Below, in pieces: positions 36,930 through 46,800 of a stretch of 64,000 nucleotides of DNA (the stretch's first letter is position 1; each line of letters opens with the position of its first letter). This stretch comes from Saprospiraceae bacterium. GTDB lineage: Bacteria > Bacteroidota > Bacteroidia > Chitinophagales > Saprospiraceae. Position numbers and translations under genes: made by a program. The notes beneath the pieces were generated by a model. The model saw nothing but the letters and a program-made list of their open reading frames with translations. It was not told the origin of the DNA and ran no database searches. Where the stretch lies: the NCBI GenBank assembly GCA_026982695.1, contig JALSGS010000034.1, positions 310,001-374,000 on the forward strand. Direction: 5' to 3'.

Positions 36930-38031
36930 GGGGCAGTAGTTTTTGGGGAAATGGCTCGTACAAGGCGCCTCCTACCGTATCGTATGGAGCACCAGTAGCG
37001 GTAGCTAGTGTGTTGGGCCATCCGAACCACCTGAGGGCACCCATAAAGGCCATAAGCGCTGCTTCTTTGTATTGTATGATATGGGTATGGGGTACTACAC
37101 CTTCAATGTAGCGTGGAAGCAGTGCCTCAATGCGTGTGAGTAGAAAGGTATTGAGTGCCCCACCACCAGTGATGAGCATGCGCTGTGCATGGGGGGCGTA
37201 AAGTCGGACTGCATCGGCTACTTGTTGGGCAATGTGTTCTACGGCAGTGCGCAGCAGGTCAGTGATATGGCCTTCATGTTGCATGAGCAGGGGGAGTTGT
37301 TCGCTTTGTACCCATGCATTTGACAAGGATCGCGGCCAAGACTTCTCAAACCAAGACAGCTGGGCTAATTGCTTCAGCAATTCAGATAGCACTGTACCTG
37401 AGGCCGCAAGCTGGCCATTTTCGTCCCATTCGCGACCGGCTTCTCGAGCCAGTGCATCGAGTATTTGGTTACAACCTGTCAAATCGCCTGCGATAAACGT
37501 GTTATCAGCCTGGCGTACAGATAGGTTGGCAATTCCCCCTAAGTTGAGATAGCAGTCGTATCCAGGAAAGAGCCATCGATCAGCTAGTGGTGCTAAAGGA
37601 GCGCCTTGTCCTCCTGTGGCCACATCTACGCTTCTAAAGTCACAGGCTACGGGTAGGTGGGCAGCTATGGCCAGGGAAGCACCGTCACCAATTTGAGCGG
37701 TAGCGTGGTGTTCTGGCATGTGGAAGACTGTGTGGCCGTGGGAAGCGATGAGTTGTACATTCAGCTCATAGCTGTCGAGAAAAGTCCGTGCTTGTTGCCC
37801 CATCCAGCTGCCCAGTTCGACGTGAAGCAGCCACAAGCCTTTTCCTGAAGCCTTGGGTGCTGTAGCTAAGCGATGCCGCAAGTCGGTGGGGAAAGGGGCC
37901 GTATGGGCTTGAAGCATCTGCCATTCGCTGAGCTGTTGTTGGACAAAGTGAAAGGTGCATGCTGCCAGATCTAGCCCGTCGAGCGAGCTACCAGACATGA
38001 GGCCCAACACACTTATTGTTTTTCGATCCAT
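36916..38031 (-). CDS. anmK: Anhydro-N-acetylmuramic acid kinase
   Basis: 371 residues, full length. It phosphorylates and opens 1,6-anhydro-N-acetylmuramic acid to MurNAc-6-phosphate during recycling of cell wall fragments. Signatures: GLMSGSSLDGLDLAACTF at the N-terminus, DFRSVDVATGGQGAPLAPLA with the catalytic aspartate, NLGGIANLS, GDLTGCNQILDALAREAG and LITGGGALNTFLL. It follows the cytochrome c gene by 16 bases and overlaps the SDR gene, so the three are probably one transcript. No murQ or other recycling gene is adjacent. Confidence 0.96.
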   Translation of the reverse strand: MDRKTISVLGLMSGSSLDGLDLAACTFHFVQQQLSEWQMLQAHTAPFPTDLRHRLATAPKASGKGLWLLHVELGSWMGQQARTFLDSYELNVQLIASHGHTVFHMPEHHATAQIGDGASLAIAAHLPVACDFRSVDVATGGQGAPLAPLADRWLFPGYDCYLNLGGIANLSVRQADNTFIAGDLTGCNQILDALAREAGREWDENGQLAASGTVLSELLKQLAQLSWFEKSWPRSLSNAWVQSEQLPLLMQHEGHITDLLRTAVEHIAQQVADAVRLYAPHAQRMLITGGGALNTFLLTRIEALLPRYIEGVVPHTHIIQYKEAALMAFMGALRWFGWPNTLATATGAPYDTVGGALYEPFPQKLLPHEST

Positions 38032-38047
38032 ATTGAGGTGTAGCTCG

Positions 38048-38395
38048 TCAGTTGCTTTGAGATAGCTGCATGGTGTAGTGCGCCACAGCTTCGATCTCCT
38101 CTTCCGATAGTATCCCTTTGAATGGGGTCATCATATTGCGCCCATCGCGTATGAGGGCAATACGAGCTTCCAGTGGAAGTTGCGACTGCTGGAGGTTGGC
38201 TGCGCCGCTCATGCCCATGTCACCTATAGCACCATGACAGGCGATGCAGTATTTTTTGTAAATGGCTTCGCCATTAGGCGTACTGCTTGAGGCTACAGAA
38301 TTGCTTGCTGGGGGCTCGGCATTTTGCCCGCAGCTGGCTATAAAGAGGTAGTAAACCAACAACAGGATGCTAACTGTAGATACTTTCGTGTGCAT
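38048..38395 (-). CDS. Mono-heme cytochrome c lipoprotein
   Basis: 115 residues from the ATG at 38395; the longer frame is excluded by the promoter inside it. MHTKVSTVSILLLVYYLFIA is followed by the lipobox cysteine (FIASCGQ), so the protein is probably anchored to a membrane by lipid. A class I cytochrome c domain follows a Ser/Pro linker: YKKYCIACHG (CxxCH heme site, about residue 55) and the distal methionine probably in RDGRNMMTPFKGILS. The C-terminal helix is EEIEAVAHYTMQLSQ. It should carry electrons in the periplasmic respiratory chain. First gene of the unit with anmK. Confidence 0.88.
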   Translation of the reverse strand: MHTKVSTVSILLLVYYLFIASCGQNAEPPASNSVASSSTPNGEAIYKKYCIACHGAIGDMGMSGAANLQQSQLPLEARIALIRDGRNMMTPFKGILSEEEIEAVAHYTMQLSQSN

Positions 38396-38426
38396 AGCAT
38401 TCCACTTTCGAGTTAGAGCCTTTAGG

Positions 38427-38434
38427 CAAAGGTA
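38427..38434 (-). promoter_or_regulatory. -7 promoter box TACCTTTG of the cytochrome c-anmK unit
   Basis: Plus strand CAAAGGTA. Predicted start near 38420, 25 bases before the ATG at 38395; it lies inside the longer open frame and so settles the start. Confidence 0.72.
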
Positions 38435-38551
38435 CACATTGTATTGACCCCTTCGCGATGAAAAGTGAGCGGGCCAACGCGTAGATGGCATGTGGCGCGG
38501 CGAGACATTTAGGGTAGGGTCCACAAAATAGGTGTTTAGGCATTTAAGTGC

Positions 38552-39784
38552 TTAGTCGACTACTTTTAGTCGGCGGGCCACAAATATGGCCATGATACTC
38601 ATAGCAATGGCTACAAAACCTGCATACTCATAGTGTGCTAACATGCCGTTGGGTGCTTCTGACACCAGTGCTCCTGCAGTAAGCGATGCCAGTGCTAGCC
38701 CTAGCTGATTGAATGAAGTACGCATGCTCATAAAGCTACCTCGATGTTCGGAACGTACGACGGCCGTGACCAGGGTGGTAGCAGGCACATTGCGCCCGCT
38801 ACCTACTACAAAATAGGAAGAAGTAGCTATCAAGGCTAGCCACATGGGTACTGGTGGTAGGTGGGTGATCGTCCATATAGATATGACGGCCAATAAGCTG
38901 GCTGTAGTAAAGATAGGCACGTTGCCATAGCGATCAGCTAAGTAGCCAAACAAGGGCAGGCAAATTACTGTAAGGCTACCTCCTATGAGGTAGATATAGG
39001 TGAGGTCGAAATTGCTAAAGCCCACATTCAATTGCATGTAAGGGGCAATGAACGGAATGATGGTAAAATGGCCCAACATCAAGATGATCGTGAATAGCAG
39101 CGCGCGCACTTGATTGCGATCGCTAAAAAGGCGGTGTAGGGTTGCGGCAGGGCTAGGTCGGGTAATTTGTGCACTTATGTGTCGCCGCATATTGGGTACC
39201 CACTGCCAAATGGCGATTTGCAACAATATGGCAATTATAGACACGGCAAAAAAGGGCATGCGCCAACTGAATTGAGCAGCTAGGTACAACCCTAGAGGTA
39301 CGCCAATGACCGAGGCGCCCGAGAAAGCCATCATCACCATGCCGGTAGCACGTGCTCTTCGCTCAAAAGGGATGGCATCACCTATGATGGCTAATACCAC
39401 AGCACCGATCAACCCACCAAATGCACCGGCCATTGCACGTGCTATCAAAAGCAAGGGAAAAGAAGGCGCAAGCGCACAAGCAATGGTGCCTAGTGTACAA
39501 CCTAAATAGGCGACGCTTAATACGTGCTTTCGATCAAAGCGATCGACAAAAAGTGCTGCTATGAAGCTGGCAACAAAAGCCGCTGTAGCATACGCACTGA
39601 CTAACAAAGAGAACTGGCCAGGAGTAATGTGAAAAATACCCATTAATTGTGCACCTAGTGGCATGATAATCATGTAGTCCACAATATGAGTAAACTGCAC
39701 TAAGGTGAGTGTCAGTAGCATGAGCCGTTCGCGTTGCTTAGCAAGCAACGGCTTGGAAGAGGAACGCGTTGTGGTTGGCTTCAA
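38552..39784 (-). CDS. Major facilitator superfamily transporter, DHA1-like
   Basis: 410 residues with twelve predicted membrane helices starting near residue 20. The loop between helices 2 and 3 carries DRFDRKHVLSVAYLG, the MFS motif A; GLIGAVVLAIIGDAIPFERR in the helix 5 region and LFGYLADRYGNVPIF in the second half are further family features. Similar proteins are annotated as arabinose- or drug-efflux permeases, but the substrate cannot be told. Single gene with its own promoter. Confidence 0.88.
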   Translation of the reverse strand: MKPTTTRSSSKPLLAKQRERLMLLTLTLVQFTHIVDYMIIMPLGAQLMGIFHITPGQFSLLVSAYATAAFVASFIAALFVDRFDRKHVLSVAYLGCTLGTIACALAPSFPLLLIARAMAGAFGGLIGAVVLAIIGDAIPFERRARATGMVMMAFSGASVIGVPLGLYLAAQFSWRMPFFAVSIIAILLQIAIWQWVPNMRRHISAQITRPSPAATLHRLFSDRNQVRALLFTIILMLGHFTIIPFIAPYMQLNVGFSNFDLTYIYLIGGSLTVICLPLFGYLADRYGNVPIFTTASLLAVISIWTITHLPPVPMWLALIATSSYFVVGSGRNVPATTLVTAVVRSEHRGSFMSMRTSFNQLGLALASLTAGALVSEAPNGMLAHYEYAGFVAIAMSIMAIFVARRLKVVD

Positions 39785-39839
39785 TACAATGGGTTTAAAT
39801 GTGTAAATGGCTTGCCTCTGTACTTGGCTTTTAGCAGCC

Positions 39840-39847
39840 CAAAGTTA
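39840..39847 (-). promoter_or_regulatory. -7 promoter box TAACTTTG of the MFS gene
   Basis: Plus strand CAAAGTTA. Predicted start near 39833, about 49 bases upstream of the ATG at 39784. Confidence 0.6.
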
Positions 39848-40198
39848 GGTGAGTATGGGAGGAAAGTACGAAGGGGTTCAGAGTGGATCTGTGTATAGTG
39901 GAGGTGGAGCATGTGCTTTTTTGCCGCATTGGGAATGCATATACTTGCATTGGATGTAGCTGTGCATTTGTGGAATGAGCTGATACCCAATGTGAAACTT
40001 TGCGTTGGTGCCGTTAGCTAACTAATGAAAAAAGCCACACAGCCCAACCACATAATGTAGTGTGATGAAGTTTGCGGAGTGGGTAAGCCTGATGGCAAAT
40101 ATTATTTGCGTGATGCATGTGCTTTGATCAGCAACTGTCTTTTACCTATAAGTGCTCGTAGCGCAAGTTATCAATTGCAATATCAAAATCGGCATGTT
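39848..40198. other. Divergent control region, gene-free
   Basis: No gene is supported. It contains AATGCA-TATACT-TGCATT (39934-39951), the palindrome GTTAGCTAAC (40013-40022), GCAAAT-ATT-ATTTGC (40095-40109) and a 7-of-8 match to the -7 box, AAACTTTG (39995-40002), that could serve the VCBS gene with a long leader. Confidence 0.45.
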
Positions 40199-43100
40199 AT
40201 GAAGGGGGACGTGCTGCGTAGATGGCTCTTGTGGCTCACAGTGATGGAAATGGGTTGTAGTGAAGCGCCACTGTTCGAGTTAATGAATCCGGAACATACT
40301 GCAATTCATTTCAGCAATCGCATTGTACCAAACGACTCGTTCAACATTCTCACTTACGAATATGTGTATAATGGGGGGGGAGTAGCTATAGGTGATTTTA
40401 ACCGAGATGGCCTGCCCGATCTCTACTTCACGGGCAATATGGTGCCCAACCGACTCTATCTCAACAAAGGCAATTTCCAGTTTGAAGATGTGACCCAGCA
40501 GGCTGGCGTAGCAGCAGCTGATCGGTGGTGTTCGGGGGTGGCTGTAGTAGATATTAACACCGATGGATGGCCCGATATTTACGTATGTGCTACCACCTAC
40601 AAGCCTGCTTCTCGCCGCCGAAATTTGTTATTTATCAATCAAGGGGTGCAAGATGGCGTGCCTGTTTTTGTCGAAAAGGCTGCCGAGTTTGGCTTGGACG
40701 ACACGAGCTATACTACCCAAGCTGCTTTTTTCGACTACGATAACGATGGCGACTTGGATTGTTATTTGCTGGTCAATCAGATGGATGCGCACGTATTGCC
40801 CAACCAGTATCGCCGCAAAGTGACTGATGGTAGTTCTGTGCGCAACGACAAGCTGTTGCGCAACGACTTTGACACTACCCTTGGCCATGGCGTATTTACC
40901 GACGTGACGTTACAAGCCGGCATCACTATCGAGGGCTTTGGCTTGGGAGTATCGGTAGCCGACTTCGACGCCGACGGCTGGCAAGATATATATGTGACCA
41001 ACGACTATCTCACCAACGATTTGCTATGGCACAACCTCGGTACAGACTCTATGGGCCGCCATCGAGGTTTTGAAGATGTGGCAGCTATGTGGCTCAAGCA
41101 TACTTGTTATTCGGCCATGGGGCACGATGTATGCGACTTCAACGCCGATGGGCGCCCTGATATCGTAGCTGTAGACATGTTGCCTGAAGACAATCTAAGG
41201 CGAAAAACCATGCTAGTACCTAACAACTACACCAATTATTTGGACAATGAACGCTTTGGCTACCAATACCAGTTTGTGCGCAACGTCTTGCAACTGCATG
41301 CCGGTATCCGTCCCGATGTACACCAACCGATTTTTAGCGACGTGGCATTTATGGCTGGTATTGCTGCTACGGATTGGAGTTGGTCGCCGTTGGCTGCCGA
41401 TTTCGATCTGGATGGCGATGCCGACTTGCTCATTACTAATGGCTTTCCACACGACGTGACAGATCGCGATTTTATCGATTTCAATGCCGACAAAGGAGCC
41501 TTTCTCACTTTATCCGAGTTGCTCGAGCGGATCCCGTCAGTGAAGATCACCAACTATGCATTTCGCAATGAGCTCAATGGGCGTTCAGATGTACCCTATT
41601 TCAGCAATGTCAGTGCCGAGTGGGGCTTTACGCAGCCCTCTTTTTCCAATGGCGCTGCTTGGGCCGATCTGGATGCTGATGGCGACTTGGACTACGTCGT
41701 CAACAATATCAACGACAGTGCTTTTGTCTATCGCAATACCACCATTGAACACACCGCTGAACAGACAAACTGGATCCGTATTCGCCTACAGGGACCTGAG
41801 CGGAATCCTGATGGTTTTGGCGCAGTAGTTACTGCCTTTTGTGGTACACAAGTATGGCATGAGCGCTTGCATCCTTGCCGAGGCTATTTGTCTTCTGTAG
41901 CACCTGTAGTGCATTTGGGCTTGGGTGCCTGTACAACGCTGGATAGCCTTGTGGTGTGGTGGCCACCTACGGATGGCACTGCTACTGGGCGCCGTCGGGT
42001 GTTGTATGGCCTTTCGGCAAACCAGGAGCTGAAGCTGTCTTATGCGCATGCACAAACTTGGCTCTCTCCCACCGGCCACACTGCTAGCCCTTTGTTTTGC
42101 GAAAGCGCTACTACACTAAACTTCCAGTGGCAGCACCAAGAGAAAGACTACATCGATTTCAACGTGCAGCGCCTGTTGTTGCACAAGCTGTCGCAATATG
42201 GCCCAGGATTAGCAGTGGGTGATGTCAATGGCGATGGCTTGTTTGACCTTTACGCCACTGGCTCGCACTTTTACAAGGGCATGTGCTTTGTACAGCAGCC
42301 AACGGGCATTTTCCAACAAGTAGATTTGCTTCCAGGGCCTGATGGACCGGCTAAGCGCGAAGAAGAATTGGGGGCACTTTTCTTCGATGCTGACGGCGAT
42401 GGCGATAACGACTTGTACGTGGTCAGTGGGGGATATGAGTTTCCGATCGAGGATTCTTGTTATCGAGACCGACTCTTCTTCAACGAAAAAGGGCACTTTG
42501 TCTTGCGTCCAGCGGCTTTGCCATCTTTTCACAGCAGTGGTTCATGTGTGCGTGCAGCCGACTTTGATCTCGATGGCGATCTGGATCTCTTTGTAGGGGG
42601 ACGCGTCTGGCCACAGATGTACCCTCTGCCTGTGAGTAGTTTTCTTCTGCGCAATGACGGCACGGGGCATTTTGCCATTGCCAATGCAGTAGCGCCACAG
42701 CTCGATAGCTTGGGCATGGTATGCGATGCTTTGTGGACTGACTTCAACCGAGATGGTTGGCCCGATCTGGTGGTGGCAGGAGAATTTATGCCTTTGACCT
42801 TTTTTCAAAATGAAAAGGGACAGTTGCGCCGCCTGACTCATACCGGTATCGAAGCACATGTAGGATGGTGGAATAGCTTGGCTGCCTGCGACTTGGACTT
42901 GGATGGCGATATGGACTATGTGGCTGGCAACTTGGGTACTAACACTTTACTGAAAGCCTCGCCCCAGCGACCTATAGCTATCTATGCGGCAGACTTCAGT
43001 CGTCAAGCTGCTAAAGAGGATCCACTATTGGGTTGGGCACAGACGCGCTATAGTCTCGATGCTATTCCTTCGGCTTGGTTTCCCGACGAGCACGGACGGC

Positions 43101-43852
43101 TGCGCGCTTATCCCTATTTTGGGCGTATCGATATGGAAAAGCAAGTGATCCTCGTCAAGCGCCTCTACTTACGCCATAGCGACTATGGGCGAGCGACTAT
43201 GGATGAGCTACTAAGTAAGCTACCGGCCAAGGACCCCTTGGTACTACAAGCTACCTTTATGCAGTCGGCATGGGTGGAAAACTTAGGCGATGGCCGCTTC
43301 GCCCTACATGCTTTACCACTACAGGCACAAGTGGCACCCGTATATGGCATTTTGGCACGCGATTTTACTGCAGATGGCTGGCCCGATATTTTGCTCGTGG
43401 GTAACGACTATGGCACAGAAGTAGGTATGGGCCGATATGATGCGCTCAACGGTCTGTTATTAGTAGGCAATGGTGATGGCCATTTTCAACCCCTTGATAT
43501 GGCACACAGCGGTATTGTGGTAGCGGGCGATGCAAAAAGCCTGGTCACCTTCCCTTTGGCAGATGGCACTACTGTGGTGGTAGCAGGCCAAAACAGAGGA
43601 GCATTGCGGGCCTTTCGGCAAAAAAAAGACATGGCTGGGCAGTGGATCCCCATCGATGATCATAGCTGGGCGTTTTTGATGGTATGGCCCAACGGACGTC
43701 CACAATACGTGGAAGTGCCTTGGGGGCAAGGCTTTCTCTCGCAGTCAGCGCATATGTTGTACGTGCCTGAGTCTGTACAAGCAGTTTATCCATTACGTGG
43801 TGGCCAGCCCGAGCACGAGCCTTTGAACACACTGATCGAGGAAAAGGAGTAG
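40199..43852 (+). CDS. Large VCBS/FG-GAP repeat protein with ASPIC/UnbV domain
   Basis: 1,217 residues from the ATG at 40199; the frame opens at a GTG at 40079 without a leader peptide. The start KGDVLRRWLLWLTVMEMGCS looks like a lipoprotein signal with a cysteine near residue 20, although the lipobox is unusual. At least thirteen calcium-binding loops of the FG-GAP type follow, such as DFNRDGLPDLYF, DINTDGWPDIYV, DYDNDGDLDCYL, DADGDGDNDLYV and DFTADGWPDILL, arranged as two beta-propellers with an ASPIC/UnbV domain between them (WIRIRLQGPERNPDGFGAVV). Such CRTAC1-like proteins are common in Bacteroidota, often beside SusCD glycan-uptake genes, which are absent here. Function is unknown. A G8 tract (40373-40380) lies early in the frame. 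Confidence 0.88.
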   Translation: MKGDVLRRWLLWLTVMEMGCSEAPLFELMNPEHTAIHFSNRIVPNDSFNILTYEYVYNGGGVAIGDFNRDGLPDLYFTGNMVPNRLYLNKGNFQFEDVTQQAGVAAADRWCSGVAVVDINTDGWPDIYVCATTYKPASRRRNLLFINQGVQDGVPVFVEKAAEFGLDDTSYTTQAAFFDYDNDGDLDCYLLVNQMDAHVLPNQYRRKVTDGSSVRNDKLLRNDFDTTLGHGVFTDVTLQAGITIEGFGLGVSVADFDADGWQDIYVTNDYLTNDLLWHNLGTDSMGRHRGFEDVAAMWLKHTCYSAMGHDVCDFNADGRPDIVAVDMLPEDNLRRKTMLVPNNYTNYLDNERFGYQYQFVRNVLQLHAGIRPDVHQPIFSDVAFMAGIAATDWSWSPLAADFDLDGDADLLITNGFPHDVTDRDFIDFNADKGAFLTLSELLERIPSVKITNYAFRNELNGRSDVPYFSNVSAEWGFTQPSFSNGAAWADLDADGDLDYVVNNINDSAFVYRNTTIEHTAEQTNWIRIRLQGPERNPDGFGAVVTAFCGTQVWHERLHPCRGYLSSVAPVVHLGLGACTTLDSLVVWWPPTDGTATGRRRVLYGLSANQELKLSYAHAQTWLSPTGHTASPLFCESATTLNFQWQHQEKDYIDFNVQRLLLHKLSQYGPGLAVGDVNGDGLFDLYATGSHFYKGMCFVQQPTGIFQQVDLLPGPDGPAKREEELGALFFDADGDGDNDLYVVSGGYEFPIEDSCYRDRLFFNEKGHFVLRPAALPSFHSSGSCVRAADFDLDGDLDLFVGGRVWPQMYPLPVSSFLLRNDGTGHFAIANAVAPQLDSLGMVCDALWTDFNRDGWPDLVVAGEFMPLTFFQNEKGQLRRLTHTGIEAHVGWWNSLAACDLDLDGDMDYVAGNLGTNTLLKASPQRPIAIYAADFSRQAAKEDPLLGWAQTRYSLDAIPSAWFPDEHGRLRAYPYFGRIDMEKQVILVKRLYLRHSDYGRATMDELLSKLPAKDPLVLQATFMQSAWVENLGDGRFALHALPLQAQVAPVYGILARDFTADGWPDILLVGNDYGTEVGMGRYDALNGLLLVGNGDGHFQPLDMAHSGIVVAGDAKSLVTFPLADGTTVVVAGQNRGALRAFRQKKDMAGQWIPIDDHSWAFLMVWPNGRPQYVEVPWGQGFLSQSAHMLYVPESVQAVYPLRGGQPEHEPLNTLIEEKE

Positions 43853-43855
43853 GCT

Positions 43856-46800
43856 ATGGCGTACCTTGCCAGCTCAAACCTTTGTGCTATGGCATCGGAT
43901 GCTCCCACATATCGCATCAAGGTGATTTCAGCAGGTGCGGGCTCGGGCAAGACCTACCGCCTCACGCAAGAGCTGGTAAGCGCGATACGTGCTGGTGTGC
44001 GCCCTGAGGGAGTTATTGCCACTACTTTCACCCAAAAAGCGGCTGGCGAGTTGCAGGAGCGCGTGCGGCAAAAGTTGCTCGAAGAAGGACTAGTAGCTGC
44101 TGCCCACGATTTGTCGCATGCCCTTATCGGCACGGTGCACAGCCTAGGCGTGCGCTTGTTGCGTCGCTTTGCTTATGAGGTGGGCGTGTCCCCACAAGTG
44201 GACATTATTGCAGAGGAAGATCACCAATTGTTGTTCAATCAGGCACTAGCCGCCATACTATTGCCTCAACGCGTCGAAGCTATCGAAGCGCATCACAGGC
44301 GTTTGGGGTTAGGTAGCCTGACTGGCAGTGGCAGCGATTGGCGCCATAGCGTACGTACAATTACAGAAGCTGCGCGAGCCAATCGCATGGGGGCAGAAGT
44401 GTTGGAGCAAAGCAAACAACAAACAATCGAGTCGTTGTTAGCTTTGTTTCCGGCACCTATGAGCCAAGAAGCTGCTGCACAATGGGAAGCCAGCTTGGCT
44501 AATACTATTGCACAAACATGTGCTGCCTTGCGCCATTCAGAAGATGAGACCGTCAAGACGCGCAAATATATCGAGCAGCTCGAGCAAGTGATACGTCGGC
44601 TCGCACGGGGCGAAGAGCTTGAATGGCAAGTATATGCCCAACTGTTACGTGCCCAGGTGAGTAAAAAAAGTCAGGAGGTGGTAGTACCACTTGTGGCACA
44701 GCTCGAACAGCACGAGCGTCATCCACAGCTCAGACACGACCTCGCTCAGTACATTGCACATCTATACGACTTGGCCCAAGACGCCATAGCGGAGTATCAG
44801 CGTTACAAGAAACAGCGTGGCCTTATCGATTATACTGATATGGAGGTGCTGGTAGATCGCTTGCTCGACATGCCGCAGGTACAAGCTGTACTGGCAGCGC
44901 AGCTCGACTTGCTCATCGTAGACGAGTTTCAGGATACCAGTCCCATCCAGCTCAACATCTTTTACAAGCTGTCGAAGTTAGCTAAGCAATCCGTGTGGGT
45001 GGGGGATCCTAAGCAGAGCATCTATGGCTTTCGCGGAGCCGATCCCGCGCTTATGGAGGCCGTTTTACACATGGTGGGTGGGGTGCGCTCCGAGCACGTT
45101 TTGCGCCATTCGTGGCGGGCTCGCGAGCAATTGGTATGGCTGACCAACGCCTTGTTTAGCAAGGCATTTGGAATGGATCGACTGGGATCAAAAACTGGCT
45201 TGCCGGTCGAGCAAATAGCTTTGATACCGCGTCGGCGCCGTGAAGGAGATGAGCGATGGAATATCCCCCCTGAGGCTGAACAGATGGAAACAGCTTTGTG
45301 GCAATGGCACCTAGAGCCCGAGCAAGGGCGCCCGACCCATGCGTGGTTTGCCGAAGCAGTGGCACAGGTGCTGCGCAGTCGGCTTGAAGAGGGGATTGTC
45401 ATCTTGCCGAAAGGCGCCCAACACCATCGGCGGGCGCTACCGGGCGATGTGGCTATATTGTGCCGAACCAACCAGCGTTGCCGCCAAGTAGCCGATGCCC
45501 TTCATCGCGCGGGCCTCGAAGCAGCCATAGCGCGTACGGGCCTACTCGATACAGCCGAGGCCCGATTGGTGATCGCTTGCCTTCATGTGTTGGTGCATCC
45601 TGATGATGCACGCGCCATTGCAGAGATTCTGGTGCTCACAGGTGCTCATTCCCTGGAAACACTCATCGAGGCACGCCTCAGGTGGAAAGAATCGGGGCGT
45701 ACAGACCGTTGGGGGGCGCACTACGACATTATCCGCCAGTTGGATGAACTGCGTGCACACATTGCCGAGCTGGACAGTGCTGAAGTCTTGACATACCTTT
45801 TTGACCAGCTCGATTTGAGGCGTGTCGTTTTGGGATGGGGCAAGGCCGAGCAGCGATTGGCCAATCTCGAACAACTCATGGCTATGGCCGTGGAATACGA
45901 GACGCGCTGCAATCGACTACATGCAGCAGCTTCTTTAGGTGGTTTTCTGTTGTGGCTAGCTCAAAAGCAGCAACGCCAGGAAGATTGGCAGGCTGCCATT
46001 GCATCACCTCGGGCCGTTAATGTGCTGACTTATCATGCTGCTAAAGGGCTGGAATGGCCTATCGTCGTTTGCATGGACCTGGACCAACCTTTGCGTGCTT
46101 CGCTTTGGGGCTTGACAATAGTAGGTGGACAAGATCAATTGGATGTAGCAGATATTTTGGTGGGGCGCTGGCTGCGCTATTGGGTGCAGCCCTATGGCAA
46201 GATGTGGCGTCATACGCCTTTGGGCCAGCGTGTACTGAAGCAAGAAGTATATAGAAATGCGGTGCAACGAGCGCTAACCGAAGAAGCCCGTCTGTTGTAT
46301 GTGGGCATAACCCGTGCACGCGATTATTTAGTATGGCCTACGCGCAACAGGCCCAATACGACAGCATGGCTTAATCGCGTATATCTGGGCCCCGAACATG
46401 AAACTGCTACTCTACTCGATCCCCAAGATCACAAGACACCTTGGCAGTGGGAAGGGCACACTGTTTTCAAAGAGACACTTGTGCGCCAGCTGCCAGCTAC
46501 TTTTGACTCGTTGCCTCCGATACAATCGGATCCATTGCAGTGGATTGAGCAGCCTATAGGGCGAAAGTCGTGGCCATCGGCCCACGTACAACCTACTGAA
46601 GTGGATAAAACAGCGTGGAAGCCGGATGTGATTCGTTATGCCAACTACTTAGAAGCAGCAAAAGAACAGGATGTCAGGGCTATAGTAGCTTTTTTACGTG
46701 CTGACGAGCCACACCGCAATAGAGCCCAACGAGAGGCCATGGTACAAGCTTTATTGGATCGCTTTAGAGCAGTGCAGCTCGATACCATGCAAGTAGTGCA

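Noticed and set aside
39781-39990. 69-codon minus-strand frame upstream of the MFS gene
   Set aside because: It covers the MFS promoter and leader and shows no protein-like features.
40199-43852. Whether the VCBS gene marks a SusCD glycan-uptake locus
   Set aside because: No SusC- or SusD-like gene or glycoside hydrolase is adjacent.
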